Assembly: GCF_000744785.1 (NCBI RefSeq)
Contig: NZ_JQMO01000002.1
Span: 1,302,001 to 1,366,000, forward strand
Source of the DNA: Kitasatospora azatica KCTC 9699
GTDB taxonomy: Bacteria > Actinomycetota > Actinomycetes > Streptomycetales > Streptomycetaceae
Direction: 5' to 3'
DNA: 64,000 nt
The notes beneath the pieces were generated by a model. It did not search any database. It was not told the DNA's origin and saw only the letters and a list, made by a program, of their open reading frames with translations. This document shows positions 1 through 7,479 of the stretch, one piece after another. The first letter of the stretch is position 1, and every line of letters starts with the position of its first letter. A program made the translations under genes and the position numbers.

Positions 1-1470
1 CTGCACCGAGATCTTCGGACCGTAGAAGGCCGCGCCCGCCGGGTCCAGCACCAGCTCGAGGTTCTGCTTCTCGGCGGCCGCCCGCAGGGTCTCGGTGGCC
101 TCCTCCCAGTCCTCGTCCGAGCCGATGAACTTCTCCGGGTCCTTGGTGGACAGCTCCAGGTAGAAGTCGTTCAGCCCGTAGTCGCGCAGCAGGTCCAGGA
201 CGAAGGTGAGCAGCGAGTCCAGCTCGCCGGCCATCTGCTCCTTGGTGCAGTAGATGTGCGCGTCGTCCTGGGTGAAGCCGCGGGCGCGGGTCAGGCCGTG
301 CACCACGCCGGACTTCTCGTACCGGTAGACCGTGCCGAACTCGAAGAGCCGCAGCGGAAGTTCGCGGTAGGACCGACCGCGCGAGCGGTAGATCAGGTTG
401 TGCATCGGGCAGTTCATCGGCTTGAGGTAGTAGTCGTTCTCGCCGTCGAGCTGCATGGGCGGGTACATGCCGTCGGCGTACCAGTCCAGGTGACCGGAGA
501 GCTCGAAGAGCGTGCCCTTGGTCGCGTGCGGGGTGTAGACGAACTCGTAGCCCGACTCCTCGTGCCGCTTGCGCGAGTAGTCCTCCATCACCCGGCGCAT
601 GATGCCGCCCTTGGGGTGGAAGACCGCCAGGCCGGAGCCGATCTCCTCGGGGACGGAGAAGAGGTCCAGCTCGCTGCCGAGCTTGCGGTGGTCGCGCTTG
701 GCCGCCTCGGCCAGGAAGTCCAGGTGCGCCTTCAGCTCGTCCTTGGTCGGCCAGGCGGTGCCGTAGAGGCGTTGGAGCTGCTTGTTCTTCTCGCTCCCGC
801 GCCAGTAGGCCGCCGCCGACCGCATGATCTTGAACGCCGGGATCATCCGGGTGCTCGGCAGGTGCGGCCCACGGCACAGGTCGCCCCAGCACAGCTCGCC
901 GCTCTTCGGGTCCAGGTTGTCGTAGATGGTCAGCTCGCCGCTGCCCACCTCGACGTCCGCGCCCTCGCCGGCCGTCGCCGCCGAGCCCTTGAGGCCGATC
1001 AGCTCCAGCTTGTAGGGCTCGCCGGCCAGCTCCTCGCGGGCGGCCTCGTCGGTGACCACCCGGCGGGCGAACTTCTGGCCCTTCTTGATGATCTCCTGCA
1101 TCTTCTTCTCGATGGCCTTGAGGTCATCGGGGTGGAACGGCTTCTCGACGTCGAAGTCGTAGTAGAAGCCGTCCTTGATCGGCGGGCCGATGCCGAGCTT
1201 GGCCTCGGGGAAGATCTCCTGCACGGCCTGGGCCATCACGTGCGCGGTGGAGTGGCGCAGGATGTTGAGGCCGTCGGGGCTGGAGAGCTCGACGGGCTCG
1301 ACCTCGTCGCCGTCCTGCAGCTGGTAGGCGAGGTCCTTGAGGGCGCCGGCCACCCGGGCGGCGATCACGCTGCGGTCGTCGACGAAGAGATCGGCGGCCG
1401 TAGTGCCCGTGGTCACCACGCGCTCTTCCCGATCGGGTTCGCGGTTGATGGTTACCCGGACGTCCGTCAC
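1..1470 (-). CDS. thrS: Threonyl-tRNA synthetase, 3' end cut by window edge
   Basis: Charges tRNA-Thr with threonine in the cytoplasm. The visible 490 residues read from a GTG at 1470 ([10 protein letters not shown]...), with an AGGAGA ribosome site about 7 nt upstream. They comprise a TGS-like N-terminus (about residues 1-65), the editing-domain HSTAHVMAQ motif (about residues 73-81), and the class II catalytic region with [10 protein letters not shown] and [10 protein letters not shown]. The family is about 650 residues long, so roughly 160-170 C-terminal residues, including the anticodon-binding domain, lie before base 1. The reading frame is open to the window start. The identity is clear from motif order; only the end is missing. 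Confidence 0.97.
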   Translation of the reverse strand, partial: MTDVRVTINREPDREERVVTTGTTAADLFVDDRSVIAARVAGALKDLAYQLQDGDEVEPVELSSPDGLNILRHSTAHVMAQAVQEIFPEAKLGIGPPIKDGFYYDFDVEKPFHPDDLKAIEKKMQEIIKKGQKFARRVVTDEAAREELAGEPYKLELIGLKGSAATAGEGADVEVGSGELTIYDNLDPKSGELCWGDLCRGPHLPSTRMIPAFKIMRSAAAYWRGSEKNKQLQRLYGTAWPTKDELKAHLDFLAEAAKRDHRKLGSELDLFSVPEEIGSGLAVFHPKGGIMRRVMEDYSRKRHEESGYEFVYTPHATKGTLFELSGHLDWYADGMYPPMQLDGENDYYLKPMNCPMHNLIYRSRGRSYRELPLRLFEFGTVYRYEKSGVVHGLTRARGFTQDDAHIYCTKEQMAGELDSLLTFVLDLLRDYGLNDFYLELSTKDPEKFIGSDEDWEEATETLRAAAEKQNLELVLDPAGAAFYGPKISVQ

Positions 1471-1717
1471 CGGTGTTCTCCTGACGTGCTGGATCTGATG
1501 GCCGCAGCTTCCTGCTGCGCTGCCCCGATGGTACCGAGCCCGCCGCGTCGACCGTGCACCCATCTCCACCTTGGCGTCACGCGCTCCCGGATGGGTTGAA
1601 GGGGTACGGCCCCGGGGTATCACCTGCTCGGAACCGCACCACGAGCCGGTGCACCGTCAGTCCTCGGCGGTGCACCTGGCGGGTCCGGGGTCCGTCCAGG
1701 GGATTTGAGGGGTGGTC

Positions 1718-2440
1718 ATGGTGAGAAGCTCCCACTGGTACGAAGGCCCGTTCGCCTCTTTCGACACCGAGACCACCGGCGTGGACGTGGAACAGGACCG
1801 GATCGTCTCGGCCGCCCTGGTCCTGCAGTCCGGCCCCGACGCCCCGCCCGAGCGGCTGACCTGGCTGGCCGATCCGGGCGTTCCGATCCCCGACGGCGCC
1901 CGCGCGGTGCACGGCATCACCGACGAGCAGGTGCGCGCGCACGGCCGCCCGCCGGCCGCGGTGACCGCCGAGATAGCGCGCGCACTGGCCGGGCAGGCCC
2001 GAGCCGGGGTGCCGCTGGTGGTGATGAACGCGCCCTACGATCTGACGCTGCTCGACCGGGAGTTGCGCCGGCACCGGCAGAGCTCGCTGGACGCCTTCCT
2101 CGGTGGCGCCGAGCTGCTGGTGGTCGATCCGCGGGTGCTGGACAAGTACGCCGACCGCTACCGCAAGGGCCGACGCACGCTCACCGACCTGTGCGCGCAC
2201 TACGGCGTCGAGCTCGCGGGGGCGCACGACGCCGGCGCGGACGCCTGGGCCGCACTGCAGTTGGTGCGGGTGCTGGGCGAGCGCCACCACAAGGCGCTGG
2301 GCACCTTCTCCCCCGCCGAGCTGCACCTGCGGCAGCGGACCTGGCACGCGGCGCAGGCCCGTGGGCTGCAGGACTGGTTCGACCGGTCCGGCGCCACCGA
2401 GCGGGTGGACCGCTCCTGGCCGCTGCGGCCGGCGGCCTGA
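1718..2440 (+). CDS. DEDDh 3'-5' exonuclease (DNA polymerase III epsilon-like)
   Basis: This 240-residue protein has the three Exo motifs of the DEDDh family: DTETTG (about residues 16-21), the NAPYDLTLLD segment for Exo II, and HDAGADAWA for Exo III with its catalytic His and Asp. HGIT after motif I is also typical. ATG 1718 is preferred over GTG 1712 because a GAGGGGT ribosome site lies just upstream of it. Stand-alone epsilon-like exonucleases of this size are common in actinomycetes and are thought to act in DNA repair or RNA/DNA end trimming; the exact substrate cannot be read here. The gene is followed by a strong hairpin at 2473-2502. Confidence 0.85.
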   Translation: MVRSSHWYEGPFASFDTETTGVDVEQDRIVSAALVLQSGPDAPPERLTWLADPGVPIPDGARAVHGITDEQVRAHGRPPAAVTAEIARALAGQARAGVPLVVMNAPYDLTLLDRELRRHRQSSLDAFLGGAELLVVDPRVLDKYADRYRKGRRTLTDLCAHYGVELAGAHDAGADAWAALQLVRVLGERHHKALGTFSPAELHLRQRTWHAAQARGLQDWFDRSGATERVDRSWPLRPAA

Positions 2441-2472
2441 CGGTTCGCCTGACGCCCTCTCAGAGATGCATC

Positions 2473-2502
2473 GAGCCCCAACTGCCGTGTCAGTTGGGGC
2501 TC
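2473..2502 (+). terminator. Hairpin terminator after the exonuclease gene
   Basis: A perfect 12-bp stem (gagccccaactg / cagttggggctc) with a 6-nt loop starts 33 bases after the exonuclease stop codon. It lacks a strong T-run, as is usual in high-GC actinomycetes. Confidence 0.75.
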
Positions 2503-2521
2503 GCGCTTCTCGATCAACACG

Positions 2522-2559
2522 CATCGGGCTCGGACTCCAGTCGGAGTCCGAGCCCGATG
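2522..2559 (-). terminator. Hairpin terminator downstream of tRNA-Val
   Basis: A perfect 17-bp stem (2522-2538 with 2543-2559) closed by a 4-nt AGTC loop lies 9 bases beyond the 3' end of the minus-strand tRNA-Val gene. It faces the exonuclease terminator, so the two transcription units are insulated. Confidence 0.75.
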
Positions 2560-2567
2560 TTGCTGGG

Positions 2568-2639
2568 TGGGCGATACTGGGATCGAACCAGTGACCCCTT
2601 CGGTGTGAACGAAGTGCTCTCCCGCTGAGCTAATCGCCC
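2568..2639 (-). tRNA. tRNA-Val(CAC)
   Basis: A 72-nt cloverleaf with acceptor arms GGGCGAT/ATCGCCC, anticodon stem CTTCG/CGAAG, loop TTCACAC giving anticodon CAC, and T-arm loop TTCGATC. The discriminator is A, and CCA is not encoded. The gene is near identical to the copy at 2842-2913. Confidence 0.96.
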
Positions 2640-2782
2640 GGGCAACGAGAAGAACAATAGCACCCTCCCCGGGGTGCCCCGCAACGTGGTTGATCAGCGC
2701 CCGCCCGACGCCCCGACAGCAGCCGCCGTCAAAAGGCACGGTGACGAAGCCTCAGTTCCGACCGACTTCCCGGAACACCGAA

Positions 2783-2827
2783 AAGGCGTAGGACCCCGGT
2801 CTAAAAATAACCAGGGTCCTACGCCTT
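2783..2827 (-). terminator. Hairpin terminator downstream of second tRNA-Val
   Basis: A 14-bp stem (aaggcgtaggaccc / gggtcctacgcctt) with a 17-nt AT-rich loop lies 15 bases past the 3' end of the tRNA gene at 2842-2913. Transcribed from the minus strand, the stem is followed by a short T-rich tract. Confidence 0.75.
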
Positions 2828-2841
2828 ACAACGCAATCCGG

Positions 2842-2913
2842 TGGGCGATACTGGGATCGAACCAGTGACCCCTTCGGTGTGAACGAAGTGCTCTCCCGCT
2901 GAGCTAATCGCCC
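2842..2913 (-). tRNA. tRNA-Val(CAC), second copy
   Basis: The same 72-nt tRNA as at 2568-2639, with anticodon CAC, acceptor GGGCGAT/ATCGCCC and unencoded CCA. Each copy has its own downstream hairpin, so they may be separate transcription units. Confidence 0.96.
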
Positions 2914-3077
2914 GGCTGCAGGGAAAACATTACCGCATCCCGAGGGGTGCTCTGCGCCATCCGTGTCAGTCCCCGTGGGCACCGGGCCCCACCAGGCCGT
3001 CCGCCGCCATTCGTAACCAGTCTCGGGGGTGCCGCGCAACCACTACCAGCGCGTCCCGATATCCGCATCCGCAGTGG

Positions 3078-3105
3078 TTCCGGCGCATTGCGCAATGCGC
3101 CGGAA
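3078..3105. repeat. 28-bp perfect palindrome upstream of ssgB
   Basis: Bases 3078-3105 are a perfect loop-free palindrome, with half-site TTCCGGCGCATTGC and its exact complement. It lies in the 311-base gap 2914-3224, about 120 bp before ssgB. A dimeric regulator site or a cruciform are possible. I see no other clear signal in this gap and could not pick a confident promoter. Confidence 0.6.
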
Positions 3106-3224
3106 GGGTTACCGCCGGGGCCCGAATCGGGACAGAGGGGTTTACATCGCCGCCAGGGGTGGGATGGTCCGTTCGCCGACGTGCGATTCCCCGAGCGCAC
3201 ACTGAGCGAAAGGCCCTGGCGCTT

Positions 3225-3638
3225 ATGAACACCACGGTCAGCTGCGAGCTGCACCTGCGCCTCATCGTGTCCAGCGAGTCGTCACTGCCCGTCCCCGCGG
3301 GCCTGCGCTACGACACTGCCGACCCCTATGCCGTGCACGCCACCTTCCACACCGGTGCCGACGAGACCGTGGAGTGGGTGTTCGCCCGCGACCTCCTCGC
3401 GGAGGGGCTGCACCGACCCACCGGAACCGGCGATGTCCGGGTGTGGCCGTCACGCAGCCACGGACAGGGGGTCGTCTGCATCGCGCTGAGCTCTCCTGAG
3501 GGAGAAGCCCTGCTGGAGGCCCCGGCCCGGGCGCTTGAGTCTTTTCTCAAGCGAACCGACGCCGCGGTGCCACCCGGCACCGAACATCGTCACTTCGATC
3601 TGGATCGGGAGCTGTCGCACATCCTCGCCGAGAGCTGA
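3225..3638 (+). CDS. ssgB: SsgB, sporulation-specific cell division activator
   Basis: SsgB recruits FtsZ to future septum sites during sporulation-specific division in aerial hyphae (known from Streptomyces). The 137-residue product begins MNTTVSCELH and ends SHILAES. It has the SALP-family core YDTADPYAVHATFH, VEWVFARDLL and VRVWPSRSHG, matching the extremely conserved SsgB sequence almost throughout. ATG 3225 is chosen because it matches the family start. Residue 128 is Arg (HRHFDLDREL), where I remember Thr in S. coelicolor; that position has been discussed as a genus marker. A hairpin follows at once. Confidence 0.95.
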   Translation: MNTTVSCELHLRLIVSSESSLPVPAGLRYDTADPYAVHATFHTGADETVEWVFARDLLAEGLHRPTGTGDVRVWPSRSHGQGVVCIALSSPEGEALLEAPARALESFLKRTDAAVPPGTEHRHFDLDRELSHILAES

Positions 3639-3639
3639 A

Positions 3640-3667
3640 GCCGGCGGGGGGAGCTCCCCTCGCCGGC
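3640..3667 (+). terminator. Hairpin terminator after ssgB
   Basis: The stem gccggcg (3640-3646) pairs with cgccggc (3661-3667). A further gggg/cccc inner stem has one bulged base. It starts 2 nt after the ssgB stop. Confidence 0.6.
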
Positions 3668-3796
3668 CGATCGACTCCGCTGGTGGCTGTCCTACTCGGG
3701 GGCACGGCCACAGGCTCCGGCGCGAACCTCGCGTCTGAGCCGCGCACACCGACGGACCGTGCTTTGCGGCGCCGCACCCGAAGAGGTGCGGTCGGC

Positions 3797-3864
3797 AGGC
3801 GCCCGGCACCGGTGCTGTCCCCACCCGTCCCAGCGGGTGGGCGCAGCACCGGTGCCGGGCGCCT
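3797..3864. repeat. Long inverted repeat between ssgB and the CGNR gene
   Basis: A perfect 21-bp stem (3797-3817 paired with 3844-3864) encloses 26 nt that can themselves fold (cccaccc/gggtggg). It fills the middle of the 346-base gap 3639-3984. It is too far from ssgB to be its first terminator and 120 bp ahead of the next gene's start. It could be a second terminator or a structured 5' leader. Confidence 0.6.
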
Positions 3865-3984
3865 CCTGCGTCGTATCGGGCCGGACCGGTAGAGTTCGGC
3901 GGTGATGACCGGCCCCCAGCCTTCGGCCGGGAGGTACCCCCAGCGGACGGGTCCGACCGTCCCGCGCACGCGAGGAGCTCCCAC

Positions 3985-4557
3985 GTGCTGATCACCCATG
4001 ACACCGAGTGCGCCCTGGGCATCCTGGTCGAGCTGCTCAACACCGCACCGGAGATCAACGGCTTCGAGCAGCTGCCCGATACGGCGGCGCTCAGCGCCTT
4101 TGTCACCCGCAACGACATCAGCGAGGTGGACTCGGTCGGTCCGGCCGACCTCGCGGCGGTGCACGGACTGCGCGGGCAGCTGCGGGGGATCTTCACCGCG
4201 CCGTCCACCGAGGTGGCGGCGGGTCTGGTGAACACGCTGGTGGCGGCCGTGAACGCGACGCCGCGGCTGACCGACCACGACGACCACGGCTGGCACATGC
4301 ACTACTTCGCCCCGCACGCCGCGCTCGCCGACCACCTGGCGGCCGAGCTGGGGATGGCGCTCGGGCTGATCCTGATGGCCGGCGAGCGGGAGCGGCTGCG
4401 GCGCTGCGAGGCACCGGACTGCGCACGGCTCTTCGTCGACCTGTCGCGGAACCGCTCGCGCCGCTACTGCGACAGCCGGACCTGCGGGAACCGGATGCAC
4501 GTCGCCGCCTACCGGGCGCGGCAGCGCTCGGCGGCGGACGAGGCCGTCGTGGTCTGA
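3985..4557 (+). CDS. CGNR zinc-finger protein (ABATE-type stress regulator)
   Basis: A 190-residue protein. The N-terminal about 130 residues resemble the ABATE domain (predicted ligand-sensing), and the C-terminus carries a CGNR zinc finger: CEAPDC, RYCDSRTCGNRMHVAAYR (about residues 140-178), with four Cys for one zinc. Such proteins are predicted DNA-binding stress regulators. The GTG at 3985 follows a cgaggag ribosome site at about 3971-3977. Directly after the stop codon, a near 15-bp unit (ggctgcggcgttcag) is repeated. Confidence 0.85.
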   Translation: MLITHDTECALGILVELLNTAPEINGFEQLPDTAALSAFVTRNDISEVDSVGPADLAAVHGLRGQLRGIFTAPSTEVAAGLVNTLVAAVNATPRLTDHDDHGWHMHYFAPHAALADHLAAELGMALGLILMAGERERLRRCEAPDCARLFVDLSRNRSRRYCDSRTCGNRMHVAAYRARQRSAADEAVVV

Positions 4558-4637
4558 GGGCTGCGGCTCTCGGATCTGCGGCGTTCAGGGCTGCGGCGTT
4601 CAGGGCTGCGCCGCGTCCGAGGTCCGGGCAGCAGCGC

Positions 4638-5096
4638 TCAGATACCGCGCTTGCGCAGGATCTCCTCGACGTCGGAGAACTCGCCGAGCTCCTCGGCGGC
4701 GCTCTTGGGGTGGCGGGACGGTCCGACGGCGGGCGGGGCGGCAGCCGCGGGTGCGGCGGACTGGGGCTGCGTGGCGAGGGCGGCCTGACGGCGTTCGCCC
4801 GAGTCCTTCGAGCGACCGCGGCCGAGGCCGGCGGCGAACACCAGCAGCAGGCCGAGACCGAGCAGGCCGATGCCGGTCCAGACTCGCGGGTCGAAGATCA
4901 GTTTGCCGGCCCAGTCGGCGATCGCACGGCCGATGGTGCGGCCGACCGGGACCAGGCCGGTGAGGTAGACGCCGGCCGGCAGCAGCGCGAAGCCGGCCCA
5001 GCGGGTTGCGCTGCGCCAGCGGCGGCGCCAGCCGGTGAGGCCCGCGACGGCCAGTCCGGCGGCGCTCAGGGCGTAGCAGAGCGCGCCGGTCAGCAT
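4638..5096 (-). CDS. Membrane protein with three predicted TM segments, unknown function
   Basis: A 152-residue protein starting MLTGALCYAL. Hydrophobic segments lie at about residues 1-22, 36-54 and 72-92, followed by a hydrophilic Ala/Pro-rich cytoplasmic tail ending EEILRKRGI. ATG 5096 has a GGAGG site 7 nt upstream. I do not recognise a catalytic motif. The gene is divergent from the DsbA-like gene, with about 100 bp between the two starts. Confidence 0.75.
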   Translation of the reverse strand: MLTGALCYALSAAGLAVAGLTGWRRRWRSATRWAGFALLPAGVYLTGLVPVGRTIGRAIADWAGKLIFDPRVWTGIGLLGLGLLLVFAAGLGRGRSKDSGERRQAALATQPQSAAPAAAAPPAVGPSRHPKSAAEELGEFSDVEEILRKRGI

Positions 5097-5198
5097 GCCC
5101 GCCTCCGGTGGGTGCTGCGGTCGGTGCTGGGCATGACGCCTCCGGTCCTGGTTCGTCCTGGGTCGGTCGGTGGTCCCTGGTGGTGGAACACTGGGCGC

Positions 5199-5687
5199 AT
5201 GATCGAAGGTTCCCTCCCCCACCTGGAGTTCTGGTGCGAGTTGCAGTGCCCGGACTGCGGCACCGCGCTCGACGACGTCCGTGCCCTGCGTGAGCGCTAC
5301 GGCGACGCCCTGTCCGTCTCGCTGCGGCACTTTCCCCTGGAGAAGCACAAGCATGCCTACGCGGCCGCGGAGGCCGCCGAGGAGGCGTTCGCCCAGGGGC
5401 AGGGCTGGCCGTTCGTGGAGGCGGTGCTGGGCCGGGTCGCGGAGCTGGAGCGGCGCGGTCCGGAGCTGCTGATCGAGGTGGCGGCCGAGCTCGGCATGGA
5501 CACCGACGAGGTGGAGCTGGCGCTGATCGACGGCCGGCACATGCTCGCGGTGGACGCGGACCAGGCCGAGGGCAACGCGATCGGGGTGACCGGGACGCCG
5601 ACCTACGTGGTGGCCGGGCAGCGACTGGACGGCGGCAAGAGCCAGGCGGGCCTGCTGGAGAAGATCACCGCGCTGCTCGAGGGCTAG
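5199..5687 (+). CDS. DsbA-family thioredoxin-fold oxidoreductase
   Basis: A 162-residue protein with the active-site CPDC (residues 17-20) near the N-terminus, a helical insertion, and a GTPTYVV segment containing the thioredoxin-fold cis-proline. There is no signal peptide, so it is probably cytoplasmic (FrnE/DsbA-like), acting in disulfide exchange or isomerisation. ATG 5199 is the only start that keeps the CxxC at the usual position. Its last codons and stop (gagggctagagg, 5679-5690) recur at 5699-5710, where they form the end of the convergent acetyltransferase gene. Confidence 0.85.
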   Translation: MIEGSLPHLEFWCELQCPDCGTALDDVRALRERYGDALSVSLRHFPLEKHKHAYAAAEAAEEAFAQGQGWPFVEAVLGRVAELERRGPELLIEVAAELGMDTDEVELALIDGRHMLAVDADQAEGNAIGVTGTPTYVVAGQRLDGGKSQAGLLEKITALLEG

Positions 5688-5703
5688 AGGTCCTGCCGGA
5701 GGG

Positions 5704-6540
5704 CTAGAGGCTCTTGCTGAGGACCCGGCGGGTGGTTCGGTAGCCGAGGGACTCGTAGAGGCGGATGGCGACGGTGTTGTCCGTGTAGACGTTGAGGCCG
5801 AGGTGGTGGACCCCGGCGGCGAGGCATTCGCGTTCGGCCGTGAGCATCAGCTCGCGGCCGAAGCCGTGTCCGCGCCGGTGCTCCGCCACCTCGACGTTCA
5901 TCACCCAGCCGAGCGGGCTGCCGTCGGGCAGCCGGCCACCGTCGAAGGCCACCCAGACGCTGCCGACGGGTTCGCCGTGGGCGAGCAGCCGGCGCAGCGC
6001 GACCCGGGCGGTGGCGTGCTGTTGGGGCAGCAGCCGGGCGTCATCCACCGCGGAGCGCTCGGCGGCCTGATGCTCCGTCAGTCCGGTTCGGACCAGCTGG
6101 GACCGGTACTCGACTCCGATCGCGGCCAGCCAGTCCGGGAACTCCGCCGCGTCGATCGGACGAGTCGTCAGTCCTGCTGCGGTGATGGGCGGTTGGCCGA
6201 GCGGTTTGGCGAGTTTGCGGCTGGTCTCGGTGTAGCCGAGGGCCAGCGCGAGGGCGTGTGCGGCGGTGGCCTCGACGGGCACCGTGACCTCGGCCCGCGC
6301 GCAGTCCCAGCCGCGCAGCACCTCCTCGGCGGCGAGGGCGGCGACGGTGCCCCGGCCTCGGCGCCGCCCGTCGGTGATCTCCAGCGCGTCGATCCGGCCG
6401 ACCTGGTGGCTGCCGAAGCGCGTGCTGCTGGTCTGCACGGTGCCCACCGGGCGGCCGTTGGCGCAGACCAGCCAGCGGCGGCTGCGACCGCCGCCCGGGA
6501 GCGCTTCCTCTGGGCCGGCGGGGCGCAGCGTGGTGGTCAT
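5704..6540 (-). CDS. Tandem GNAT-domain acetyltransferase
   Basis: A 278-residue protein that looks like two GNAT folds. The N-terminal half has a degenerate acetyl-CoA loop (RRRGRGTVAALAAEEV, about residues 59-74). The C-terminal half has the strong motif A HRRGHGFGRELMLTAER and the terminal LGLNVYTDNTVAIRLYESLGYR. It presumably transfers acetyl groups to an unknown amine. It converges on the DsbA-like gene with only 16 bp between the stop codons. I saw no substrate clue. Confidence 0.85.
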   Translation of the reverse strand: MTTTLRPAGPEEALPGGGRSRRWLVCANGRPVGTVQTSSTRFGSHQVGRIDALEITDGRRRGRGTVAALAAEEVLRGWDCARAEVTVPVEATAAHALALALGYTETSRKLAKPLGQPPITAAGLTTRPIDAAEFPDWLAAIGVEYRSQLVRTGLTEHQAAERSAVDDARLLPQQHATARVALRRLLAHGEPVGSVWVAFDGGRLPDGSPLGWVMNVEVAEHRRGHGFGRELMLTAERECLAAGVHHLGLNVYTDNTVAIRLYESLGYRTTRRVLSKSL

Positions 6541-6570
6541 GAGTGCCCTCTTCCCCGATCGGGACGCGGC

Positions 6571-6654
6571 TTAACGAGGCTCGGTGTCGTCGTCGCGAGG
6601 CTCAGTGTCGTCTTGGCGAGGGTCGGTGTCGTCTTAGCGAGGGTCGGTGTCGTC
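6571..6654. repeat. Four 21-bp tandem repeats spanning the 3' end of pabC
   Basis: Four head-to-tail 21-bp units at 6571-6591, 6592-6612, 6613-6633 and 6634-6654, all in the pabC frame. Read on the minus strand they would encode DDTDPR-stop, DDTDPRQ, DDTEPRD and DDTEPR-stop. The pabC stop codon lies in the first unit read, so the array is half inside and mostly downstream of the gene. Confidence 0.85.
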
Positions 6655-7452
6655 GGCGGCGCGTTCGGCGAACAGGGCCATGGCGCGGGCGGTGACCGGG
6701 CCGGGGGCCGGCAGTTCGCGGTCGTCGATCCGGGCGACGGCCTGCACGTCGCGCAGGGTGGAGGTGAGGAAGACCTCCTCGGCCTCGTGCAGCACCTGGT
6801 AGGGCAGCTCGGCCTCCTCGGCGCCGCACCAGTCGGCGACCAGGGCGCGGGTGACGCCGGCCAGGCAGCCGGAGCTGAGCGGCGGGGTGAGCAGCTTGCC
6901 GCCGAGGACCACGAAGACGTTGGAGCCGGTGCCCTCGCAGAGCTGTCCGGCGGTGTTGGCGAAGAGCGACTCGGAGGCGCCCTGGCGGTGGGCGTGGGCG
7001 AGGGCGACCACGTTCTCGGCGTAGGAGGTGGTCTTGAGGCCGGCCACGGCGCTGTGCTCGTTGCGGGTCCACGGGACGGTGGCGACGGCGGTGGTGTCGG
7101 GGCGCGGGTTGGCGGTGCCGAGCGCGATCGCCAGGGTGGGCGGGGTGTTGCCGCGCTCGGAGCCGAGCGGGGCCAGACCACCGGTGTAGGTGATCCGCAG
7201 TCGGCCGAGCGGCATCGGGTTGGCGGCGATCACGGCCTGGCAGCCCTTGCGGACGGCTTCGAGATCGGGCTCGGGCAGGCCGAGGCCGGCGGCGGAGCGG
7301 GCCAGTCGGTCGAGGTGGCGGGTGAGGGCGAAGGTCTGGCCGTCGATGGTCTTGACGGTCTCGAAGACGCCGTCGCCGACGGTGAGTCCGTGGTCGAGGA
7401 CGGAGACCTCGGCGCGGGCCTCGTCGACGAGTGCTCCGTTGAGCCAGATCAT
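6634..7452 (-). CDS. pabC: Aminodeoxychorismate lyase-type class IV PLP enzyme
   Basis: A 272-residue fold-type IV PLP enzyme. Features are WLNGALV at the N-terminus, VLDHGLTVGDGVFET (about residues 18-32), the likely PLP lysine in GLKTTSYAENV, and CEGTGSNVFVV plus GVTRALV phosphate-binding motifs. These fit 4-amino-4-deoxychorismate lyase or a branched-chain aminotransferase. The adjacent pabB-like gene, ending 27 bp upstream on the same strand, favours lyase activity that releases p-aminobenzoate for folate. The stop codon falls inside a 21-bp tandem repeat (6571-6654). Confidence 0.88.
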   Translation of the reverse strand: MIWLNGALVDEARAEVSVLDHGLTVGDGVFETVKTIDGQTFALTRHLDRLARSAAGLGLPEPDLEAVRKGCQAVIAANPMPLGRLRITYTGGLAPLGSERGNTPPTLAIALGTANPRPDTTAVATVPWTRNEHSAVAGLKTTSYAENVVALAHAHRQGASESLFANTAGQLCEGTGSNVFVVLGGKLLTPPLSSGCLAGVTRALVADWCGAEEAELPYQVLHEAEEVFLTSTLRDVQAVARIDDRELPAPGPVTARAMALFAERAADDTDPR

Positions 7453-7479
7453 CGTGGTCGCTCCTGGTGGCGGTGAGGG

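Noticed and set aside
256..1599. 447-codon plus-strand frame over thrS
   Set aside because: Antisense to thrS, which has clear domains; the frame is a by-product of high GC3.
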